Of a stretch of 60,605 bases of DNA, positions 54,486-60,605 are shown in pieces (the first letter of the stretch is position 1; the number at the start of each line of letters is the position of its first letter). Source of the DNA: Bacillus sp. AFS037270 (GTDB lineage: Bacteria; Bacillota; Bacilli; Bacillales_B; DSM-18226). The stretch lies in contig NZ_NUNF01000003.1 of the NCBI RefSeq assembly GCF_002585305.1, positions 32,618-93,222 on the forward strand, read 5' to 3'. A program made the translations under genes and the position numbers. Under the pieces are notes generated by a model, which saw only the letters and a list, made by a program, of their open reading frames with translations, did not search any database and was not told where the DNA came from.

Positions 54486-54680
54486 TTCTCCACCTCATTT
54501 TCATAAACGGGTTATTTGCTCTTATTAATATACCTTTTAATGTTAGCTAAATTACGCTTGATTTACAAATGTTTTCGCTTTATCCAAGCGGTTTTCCTCC
54601 TTCTCATTGCTCTTAATATCCTAATTGGTTATAATTAGAACCGCCATCATAGAGAAATAAAGGAAGAGGTGACAATTATT

Positions 54681-55553
54681 ATGATTTTGGGACTAAAAAT
54701 AAAAAATATTCTTTTTATCCTCATAGGTTCTGCAATTATGTCATTTGGTCTTGTTAATTTTAATATGCAGAATAAACTAGCGGAGGGTGGATTCACAGGG
54801 ATCACACTTCTTTTCTATTTCCTGTTTAAATGGGATCCCTCTTATACGAACTTAATCCTTAATATTCCTTTGTTTTTTATAGGTTGGAAGCTATTGGGCC
54901 GGAATGCTTTTTTATACACCATCATAGGAACGGTCGGGGTTTCGATTTCTTTATGGATATTTCAACGCTATACGATCGAAATGCCTCTAGAACACGATCT
55001 AACATTAGCTGCATTGTTTGCTGGAGCTTTTACAGGGATTGGGTTAGGGGTTATCTTCCGATTTGGTGGTACAACTGGCGGCGTTGATATTATTGCTAGG
55101 CTCGTCCAAAAATATGCTGGCTGGAACATGGGAAAAACAATGTTTCTATTTGACGCGTGCGTTATTGCCATATCCTGGTTTACATATTTAAATTATAAAC
55201 AAGCAATGTACACGTTAGTAGCTGTTTTTGTCGGTGCGAGAGTGATTGATATTATTCAAGAAGGAGCCTACTCAGCGAGGGGCGCTATGATCATATCGGA
55301 TCAAAACGAGCAAATAGCGGCGAAAATAATGGCCGAAATGGACCGCGGCGTAACTGCACTTAAAGCGTATGGCTCATATACAAAAAATGAGCGTGAGGTG
55401 CTATATTGTGTAGTAGCTAAAAATGAAATTATCCGGCTAAAGAATTTGATTACTTCAGTAGACCCACATGCCTTTGTCTCTATCTCCGTGGTCCATGATG
55501 TCCATGGTGAAGGTTTTACCCTTGATGAAAATAAAATGCCGATTGGCGATTAA
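54681..55553 (+). CDS. ypjC: YitT/DUF2179 membrane protein YpjC
   Basis: This 290-aa protein has about five hydrophobic segments in the first 190 residues, then the cytoplasmic DUF2179 domain (MDRGVTALKAYGSYTKNEREVLYCV). The YitT family is widespread and its substrate is not known. ATG at 54681 follows GAGGTGAC by 8 bases. It diverges from ypjD and is followed by a strong terminator. Confidence 0.9.
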   Translation: MILGLKIKNILFILIGSAIMSFGLVNFNMQNKLAEGGFTGITLLFYFLFKWDPSYTNLILNIPLFFIGWKLLGRNAFLYTIIGTVGVSISLWIFQRYTIEMPLEHDLTLAALFAGAFTGIGLGVIFRFGGTTGGVDIIARLVQKYAGWNMGKTMFLFDACVIAISWFTYLNYKQAMYTLVAVFVGARVIDIIQEGAYSARGAMIISDQNEQIAAKIMAEMDRGVTALKAYGSYTKNEREVLYCVVAKNEIIRLKNLITSVDPHAFVSISVVHDVHGEGFTLDENKMPIGD

Positions 55554-55587
55554 AAAAATGTCCCCACTTTTGTGAGGACATTTTTTA
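55552..55587. terminator. Terminator between ypjC and metallopeptidase
   Basis: AAAAAATGTCCcCAC / GTGaGGACATTTTTT is a long stem with a 4-nt loop and flanking T tracts between convergent genes. Confidence 0.93.
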
Positions 55588-56262
55588 ATCGTCATTTCTA
55601 TTCATTCCTGTAAAAATCAAAACAAGTCTTAGTAATTCTAAAACTGCTACCGCCGCTGCGGCTACATAAGTAAGGGCTGCTGCGTTTAATACCTTCCTAG
55701 CTTCTCTTTGTTCACGATTACCAATTAATCCAAGAGAAACGACCTGATTCATGGCCCTGTTTGAGGCATTAAACTCAACTGGCAGGGTAACCAGTTGAAA
55801 GAGAACTGCTGCCGCCATGAAGATAATCCCTAGCAAAAGTAACCCGCTTAAATGAGCAAAGATACCAATCATAATCAGAATCCATGATGCATTTGAACCT
55901 AGATTCGCAACCGGTACTAATGCGTGACGGAACCTGAGGAAAGCATACCCTTGACCATCCTGAATGGCATGTCCACATTCATGGGCAGCAACTGCAGCTG
56001 CTGCAATGGAGTTTCCATGATAATTTTCTGGTGAGAGACGGACGGTTTTGTTTCTAGGATCATAATGGTCACTTAAAAAACCTCGCCCCTCCTCAACCGA
56101 TACATTAAAAAGGCCATTTGCATTGAGGATTTCCCTAGCAATATCAGCCCCTCTTCGATAGGTTGATGTTGGTACACGTGAATATTTGGCAAAAGTATTT
56201 TTTACTCTCATTTGCGCCCACAAAGGAATTAAAACAATAATTGCAAAGTAAATAAGATACAT
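55585..56262 (-). CDS. YugP-like zinc metallopeptidase
   Basis: This 225-aa membrane protein has an N-terminal helix, the HExxH motif in AAHECGHAIQ (near residue 93) and further C-terminal helices. It belongs to the neutral zinc metallopeptidase family of B. subtilis YugP. The substrate is unknown. ATG at 56262 is preceded by GGAGGT. It lies 58 bases downstream of ypjB; in B. subtilis yugP sits elsewhere, so this position is different. Confidence 0.88.
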   Translation of the reverse strand: MYLIYFAIIVLIPLWAQMRVKNTFAKYSRVPTSTYRRGADIAREILNANGLFNVSVEEGRGFLSDHYDPRNKTVRLSPENYHGNSIAAAAVAAHECGHAIQDGQGYAFLRFRHALVPVANLGSNASWILIMIGIFAHLSGLLLLGIIFMAAAVLFQLVTLPVEFNASNRAMNQVVSLGLIGNREQREARKVLNAAALTYVAAAAVAVLELLRLVLIFTGMNRNDD

Positions 56263-56319
56263 AATGACCTCCAAATCAGCCCGTGATGTTATTAGCATAT
56301 GTTTAGCCGATTAGACGCG

Positions 56320-57114
56320 TCAATCCTTTAGGTCTCTGGATCGATTCTTTTTGGGTTCTTTATCTCCCTGGTACTTTCTCCAGCCTACATAGGATAATGT
56401 CATAATAATAATACTACCAGTTGAAATAATTACCCACCATAATGATGGATCTGCTTCATCCTCTTCCATATTGGCGAAAAGATTTTTTAGATCAGTGTCA
56501 AGTGCCTCAAGTTCTTGCTGGCTTTTTGCGTCACTAACTACTTGTGATCGATATTCGTTAATAAAATCAATACGTGCATCTAATCTTTGAATATTTTCCA
56601 CAGGTACATCTATTTTCATACTCGGATAAATGACATTATATAAGGATAAAAAGGTGTTAAAATTTGTATGAAAATGGGCCGCATCACCCATTACGGCTGC
56701 TTCTTTTGCCTGGTGAAAGGCAGTCATTATTTGATCTTCCATTTCTGTCCATAAAGGCTGATGACTCGTTGCTAATGCATCAATAACTAGACGGAACTTC
56801 GTTAGTTTATTTAGTCGTTCTTCATATTTCATGTTGGGACTAACTGCAGCTTCCATTGCCTCATCATGGGAGGTATTTACAATTCTAACCTCATCCATTG
56901 ATAGTGGTTCTTCTGTCCCTTTAATTCTCGTAAACTGGTCAGAAAAATAATCAAGCATTTTTTGGGCATCTTCATATCTTTGAAACTTCACCATTTGGAG
57001 AGCTTCATCAGAGATATCATCGAGCTTCTCCATTGGCGATTGCTGTTCGGCATAAACAGTTATGGGAGTGAGCATCATGATCATTGCTAAAAAGTATAAC
57101 CATTTGAATTTCAA
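56320..57114 (-). CDS. ypjB: Sporulation protein YpjB
   Basis: This 264-aa protein has an N-terminal signal peptide (MKFKWLYFLAMIMMLTPITVYA), a long helical extracellular domain and a C-terminal membrane helix (residues about 222-242). It matches YpjB, linked to sporulation in B. subtilis. Function is not known in detail. It lies between ypjA and the metallopeptidase on the same strand. Confidence 0.88.
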   Translation of the reverse strand: MKFKWLYFLAMIMMLTPITVYAEQQSPMEKLDDISDEALQMVKFQRYEDAQKMLDYFSDQFTRIKGTEEPLSMDEVRIVNTSHDEAMEAAVSPNMKYEERLNKLTKFRLVIDALATSHQPLWTEMEDQIMTAFHQAKEAAVMGDAAHFHTNFNTFLSLYNVIYPSMKIDVPVENIQRLDARIDFINEYRSQVVSDAKSQQELEALDTDLKNLFANMEEDEADPSLWWVIISTGSIIIMTLSYVGWRKYQGDKEPKKNRSRDLKD

Positions 57115-57176
57115 ACCTTGTCCCCCCTTTCATTACTAATAAAATGTATGTAAGGCTGGACAAGGTTAGACCATCT

Positions 57177-57773
57177 TCAACTATTAATTTTTAGTTTAAA
57201 GCGACCAGGCCTAATGGCTAAATAATAGGCAAGGCCAATCGAAATACAAGAAAGCCAAAATGTAAAATAACCAATTTGCGGTATATATTTATCTAGCATT
57301 TGATAACTTGGCAGCATGAAGAAAACATAATCAATCACATCATTGTGAAGTGTCCAAATAGCAGTCACAATTAAGTGCCACCCCTTAATGCGATAGAATG
57401 GTGCATATAAAATCCCTTGGACGGCCATTGCAAAGTGAGAGAAAATTAGCATGTACCCGACCCAGTCTAGTTCTCCCTGCACTATGAAAACAAGAATGTT
57501 CATAACTACTGCCCATATCCCGTATTTAAATAAAGTCACGATCGCTAGTGCTTCAATTAACGGCCAATTTCTTTTAAGCAAAAATGCCAGCAGGACAAAG
57601 ACAAAAAATAAGCTCGCTGTTGGACTATCAGGTACAAAGGCAAGAAAAACCGGCGGCGTTTCTTTTAATTGCCATCCGTACCAGTAATATCCGTAAATAG
57701 TCCCCGCAATATTTACTAGAAGTAATAGCTGCAGCACAGATCGATTTGACAGGAGAGGGTAAATCCACCTCAC
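57177..57773 (-). CDS. ypjA: YpjA membrane protein (DUF1405)
   Basis: This 198-aa integral membrane protein has about six hydrophobic segments and a conserved LHNDVIDY motif near residue 140. It belongs to DUF1405. No function is established. It is close downstream of the qcr terminator and about 60 bases before ypjB. Confidence 0.88.
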   Translation of the reverse strand: MRWIYPLLSNRSVLQLLLLVNIAGTIYGYYWYGWQLKETPPVFLAFVPDSPTASLFFVFVLLAFLLKRNWPLIEALAIVTLFKYGIWAVVMNILVFIVQGELDWVGYMLIFSHFAMAVQGILYAPFYRIKGWHLIVTAIWTLHNDVIDYVFFMLPSYQMLDKYIPQIGYFTFWLSCISIGLAYYLAIRPGRFKLKINS

Positions 57774-57808
57774 GCATACTCCCCCTTTTCATTTGAGTCT
57801 TCATCAAG

Positions 57809-57840
57809 AAAAAAGCTGACGATTCCCCGTCAGCTTTTAA
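57809..57840 (-). terminator. qcrABC operon terminator
   Basis: AAAGCTGACG / CGTCAGCTTT forms a ten-pair stem with a 6-nt loop and T tract on the minus strand, directly after the qcrC stop. Confidence 0.92.
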
Positions 57841-57849
57841 TTCATTCAA

Positions 57850-58626
57850 TTATTTTTTACCAAGGCCAGAGATATATTCAGATAGCGTTTTAAGTTCAGC
57901 GTCTGAACCCTTAAAAACACCTGCTGGCATCTTTCCGCCTTTACCCTGTTTAGCAATCTTAGCCACTTCTTCTGCAGATAAGCCTGTACCAATTAGAGTT
58001 GGAGCACCAGCACCACCTTGGAAGCTATCACCATGACAGGTAATACACGTATTTGCACTAGCAATTTTATATCCTTCACTTGTCTTGTCTATTTCAACTT
58101 TTGCGACAATTTTACCTTGTCGTTCTGCAGCTGCCCAGTCATGGGTTGCAACAGACTGCCATGTTAAGAACACAGTAGCTGCGAGAGCTAACAACATAAA
58201 TCCAGTTGCGACTGGTCGCTTTCTTGGACGGCGTTCAGGACCCACATCAAGGAACGGTGCTAATAATAACCCTCCAAATGCTAATCCAGGCATAATCATT
58301 GCACCAATAACCGTATATGGACCAGATGCAAATGAATATTTTAATAATTGATACAAGAACAAGAAATACCAGTCTGGTAATGGAATATATCCCGTATCCG
58401 TTGGATCCGCTATCCTTTCAAGCGGAGCCGGATGGGCTACTGTTAAACATAAATAACCAACAAGGAATACTGCTCCAACCATCCATTCTTTCAATAGAAA
58501 GTTAGGCCAGAACGCTTCTGTTTTACCAGGATATTCAGAGTAATCTTTCGGAAGTTTTGGCGTACGCATTTCTGGTGCTGGAACACGTGAGTCACCAACA
58601 AACTTCATACCTTTACCGCGATGCAT
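57850..58626 (-). CDS. qcrC: Menaquinol-cytochrome c reductase subunit QcrC
   Basis: This 258-aa protein has a subunit IV-like part with three membrane helices and a C-terminal cytochrome c domain with the heme motif CITCH (residue about 190) and a later methionine ligand (GGKMPAG). The fused cytochrome b/c design is typical of Bacillus bc complexes. ATG at 58626 follows AGGAGGGG. It is the last gene of qcrABC. Confidence 0.96.
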   Translation of the reverse strand: MHRGKGMKFVGDSRVPAPEMRTPKLPKDYSEYPGKTEAFWPNFLLKEWMVGAVFLVGYLCLTVAHPAPLERIADPTDTGYIPLPDWYFLFLYQLLKYSFASGPYTVIGAMIMPGLAFGGLLLAPFLDVGPERRPRKRPVATGFMLLALAATVFLTWQSVATHDWAAAERQGKIVAKVEIDKTSEGYKIASANTCITCHGDSFQGGAGAPTLIGTGLSAEEVAKIAKQGKGGKMPAGVFKGSDAELKTLSEYISGLGKK

Positions 58627-58684
58627 TGAGCAATCCCCTCCTTTTTTCTGTAATAACACTTACAATGTCAGACAAAAACTGATT

Positions 58685-59359
58685 TTAAAGCGGTCCAGAG
58701 ATACCTTGTCTGCGAATCATGATAAAGTGTGCTGCCATTAACCCAAACAACACTGCAGGCAAGAAGAACACATGGATCGCAAAGAATCGAGTTAATGTTT
58801 GAGCACCAACAATATGTTCATGTCCTGCAAGTAAAACTTTCACGTAAGAACCAATGAACGGTGTTGCCTCAGCAATTTGCAGACCTACTTTTGTAGCGAA
58901 CAGCGCTTTCATATCCCAAGGTAATAAATATCCCGTAAAACCTAATCCCAGCATGACGAAGAAAATAAGAACTCCGACAATCCAGTTTAATTCACGAGGT
59001 TTTTTATAGGCACCTTGGAAGAAGACGCGTAACGTATGTAAAAACATCATTACAAGTACTAAACTGGCTCCCCAGTGATGCATTCCACGTACGATTTGTC
59101 CAAATGCAACTTCATTTTGCAGATAATAAACCGATTCCCAAGCGTTTTTGATATCCGGCACATAATACATGGTTAAGAACATACCGGAAAGTATTTGAAT
59201 AACAGTAACAAAGAATGTCAGACCGCCAAAGCAATAAACAAACGCTGAAAAGTGATGCGCAGGGTTTACATGCTCAGGTACTTCATGGTCCGCGATATCG
59301 CGCCACAGCGGCGTAATATCTAAACGTTCATCTACCCAATCGTAAATTTTGTTTAACAA
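58685..59359 (-). CDS. qcrB: Menaquinol-cytochrome c reductase cytochrome b (QcrB)
   Basis: This 224-aa protein has four membrane helices and histidine heme ligands in helices 2 and 4 (GMHHWGASLV, FAIHVFFLPA). It is the short cytochrome b6-type subunit that carries the quinol oxidation site. It moves electrons from menaquinol to the Rieske centre. It follows qcrA by 3 bases and precedes qcrC by 58 bases. Confidence 0.97.
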   Translation of the reverse strand: MLNKIYDWVDERLDITPLWRDIADHEVPEHVNPAHHFSAFVYCFGGLTFFVTVIQILSGMFLTMYYVPDIKNAWESVYYLQNEVAFGQIVRGMHHWGASLVLVMMFLHTLRVFFQGAYKKPRELNWIVGVLIFFVMLGLGFTGYLLPWDMKALFATKVGLQIAEATPFIGSYVKVLLAGHEHIVGAQTLTRFFAIHVFFLPAVLFGLMAAHFIMIRRQGISGPL

Positions 59360-59362
59360 TGA

Positions 59363-59866
59363 TTACGCCTCCTTCCGTGGTTCAGCTTTTCCTAAGTATA
59401 GGAAGCCGCCTTTTTCCTTGTATGGGTATTCATCAAGCGGTGCTAACGGCGGTGTACCTGGAATATTCGTACCGTCCTTCTCGTAGCGTCCATAGTGGCA
59501 TGGACAGAAGAATTGATTTGGATGTTCCTTGTTCGTATTCCAGCCCACAGTACAGCCCAGGTGTTTACAAATTGGCGATAGGGCTACAATTTTGTCACCA
59601 TCTTTATAAACCCAAGCAGTGTTAGTAACTTCTGACTCATACCATGCATCCTTTTGTTTAAAGGTAAAGTCAACACGAACTGGTTCATCCGTTAATTCAG
59701 AAACCTTTTGTTTTGTTGCAATGAAATCCCCAGCTGCTTCACCTTTTAAAACAGGATCAACAGCAAATCTAACCATCGGCATTAACATACCAGCTGCCAT
59801 GAATCCGCCTACACCAGTTAAAGTGTAGTTTAAAAATTGACGTCTTGAAACGCGCTCTTTACTCAA
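59363..59866 (-). CDS. qcrA: Menaquinol-cytochrome c reductase Rieske subunit (QcrA)
   Basis: This 167-aa protein has an RR-type (SRRQFLNYTL) anchor and the Rieske [2Fe-2S] motifs CKHLGC and CPCHYG. It accepts electrons from menaquinol and passes them to cytochrome c. The TTG at 59866 is preferred because GGGGGGG lies just upstream; an ATG at 59887 is the alternative. It begins the qcrABC operon. Confidence 0.96.
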   Translation of the reverse strand: MSKERVSRRQFLNYTLTGVGGFMAAGMLMPMVRFAVDPVLKGEAAGDFIATKQKVSELTDEPVRVDFTFKQKDAWYESEVTNTAWVYKDGDKIVALSPICKHLGCTVGWNTNKEHPNQFFCPCHYGRYEKDGTNIPGTPPLAPLDEYPYKEKGGFLYLGKAEPRKEA

Positions 59867-59940
59867 GCTTATCCCCCCCTTGTTCATAAATTTCAGTCCA
59901 ACGGACACAATTTAAACACATATAAAACTAGGACATAACA

Positions 59941-59969
59941 ATGATATATCAATCTTGTAGCAAGGTCAA
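59941..59969 (-). promoter_or_regulatory. qcrA promoter
   Basis: Minus-strand -35 TTGACC (59964-59969) and -10 TATCAT (59941-59946) are 17 bp apart, a good SigA promoter. The start near 59934 gives a 5' UTR of about 68 nt. Confidence 0.75.
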
Positions 59970-60006
59970 TATCATACTATTTTAAAAACATATAATATGG
60001 GTTGTT

Positions 60007-60471
60007 TTACTCGTTATTACTCCATTTCTGTGTAAAAATCGATAATAACTGCTTGACTTGACTTTCAACAACCTCTATTTTTTGAGGTTCACTCATGTTT
60101 CCAAGTGGAAGGGACGGCAGCCAAATTAACGATCCGCCTAATTTATTTTCATACATACGCCAATCCAGCTCAGAAGTTATGTAAAAGATGTGCTTAAATT
60201 CACTTTGTAAAATGTTATCTTCCCATTTTAATAACTCGCTCATTACATTTTCCATATTATCGCTTTTTAGATAGGTAAACGGAGGGAATAATAAAATCCT
60301 TCCTGTAAACTGCCTTTCAAGATATCCTGTCAAAAGCGATATAAATTCAAATGCAGCAGCCGACTGTTTCATCTCCTCTCCAAACGCTAAAGAGTAAACT
60401 GGAATAACCGCGGTATCAACATACTCTTTTGCATTTAAGTATGTTTCAACTTCTTGAGGTATCCATTTCAT
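60007..60471 (-). CDS. ypiF: YpiF-like protein (DUF2487)
   Basis: This 154-aa soluble protein (MKWIPQEVETYLNAKEYVDTAVIPVYS start) matches the DUF2487 family of B. subtilis YpiF, located next to qcrA there too. Function is unknown. It is followed by the qcr promoter, so it is a separate unit or the tail of an upstream operon outside the window. Confidence 0.88.
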   Translation of the reverse strand: MKWIPQEVETYLNAKEYVDTAVIPVYSLAFGEEMKQSAAAFEFISLLTGYLERQFTGRILLFPPFTYLKSDNMENVMSELLKWEDNILQSEFKHIFYITSELDWRMYENKLGGSLIWLPSLPLGNMSEPQKIEVVESQVKQLLSIFTQKWSNNE

Positions 60472-60573
60472 TATTACACCAACCTTTTTGATTCGCTACT
60501 TCTATCATATCATTATCTCCCAAGAATATAAAAGATAAAGTAGAATATTTTGAAAGTATTCCACTCCAATGAA

Positions 60574-60605
60574 CAAAAGCGCAAACGCCTTGGTCAGCCC
60601 CGACA
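60574..60605. repeat. Partial dispersed Bacillaceae-type intergenic repeat
   Basis: The sequence at the right edge, beginning AAAAGCGCAAACGCC and running through TTGGTCAGCCCCGACA, looks like the start of a short GC-rich intergenic repeat family that I recall from several Bacillaceae genomes. The window cuts it off, so its structure cannot be judged. Confidence 0.35.

Overview
The window is a low-GC Bacillaceae chromosome segment from an endospore former, close to Bacillus, Neobacillus or Mesobacillus. Gene content and order follow the B. subtilis yp* region: cspD, ypeQP, ypdQ, sspL, ypcP, dynA, bpsBA, ypwA, ypvA, ypsC, rnpB, gpsB, ypsA, cotD, yprBA, yppGFE, sspM, yppC, recU-ponA, ypoC, nth, dnaD, aspB, ypmB, dinG, panDCB, birA, cca, bshA, bshB1, mgsA, dapB, ypjDCBA, qcrCBA, ypiF. 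Spore genes (sspL, sspM, cotD, ypjB), bacillithiol genes and class B RNase P RNA agree with this. No insertion sequence, prophage, CRISPR array, tRNA or rRNA was seen.

Layout. 1-6 kb: cspD, two RNase H-like genes, small conserved proteins, sspL, YpcP nuclease, a rhodanese. 6-12 kb: double dynamin DynA, a Fur-boxed micropeptide gene, the alkylpyrone pair bpsA-bpsB and a bicistron of tiny ORFs. 12-20 kb: an accessory respiratory island with ba3-type oxidase (cbaDBA), a quinol-type NO reductase, a Crp/Fnr regulator, a candidate small RNA and a 50-aa zinc-ribbon gene, with ypwA between. 20-32 kb: YpvA, YpsC, rnpB, gpsB, ypsA, cotD, the mrfAB repair pair, a second Crp/Fnr regulator, hcp and hsp20. 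32-43 kb: yppG to recU-ponA, nth, dnaD, aspB. 43-54 kb: dinG, the pan operon behind a structured leader, and one long operon ypjD-dapB-mgsA-bshB1-bshA-cca-birA. 54-60.6 kb: ypjC, a zinc metallopeptidase, ypjBA and the bc complex operon qcrABC.

The most interesting structure is a probable local regulon. TGTGA-N6-TCACA-like boxes lie before hcp (10/10 match), a candidate 164-nt RNA with a two-codon ORF (9/10), the norB-linked regulator (9/10), the ba3 operon (8/10) and norB (7/10). In each case a -10-like hexamer is centred 32-33 bp from the box centre, the geometry of class II activation by Crp/Fnr proteins. Two paralogous Crp/Fnr regulators in the window have the R-E-x3-R recognition-helix pattern that reads TGTGA, and lack Fe-S cysteine clusters. 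NO reductase, Hcp, a high-affinity oxidase and an sRNA under such control would form a nitrosative or low-oxygen response.

Other leads are two Fur boxes before a 26-aa membrane peptide gene with its own terminator, a LexA/DinR-type box before mrfAB, and a panB leader with mutually exclusive terminator and antiterminator pairings. All calls come from reading the sequence; no database search or folding program was run.
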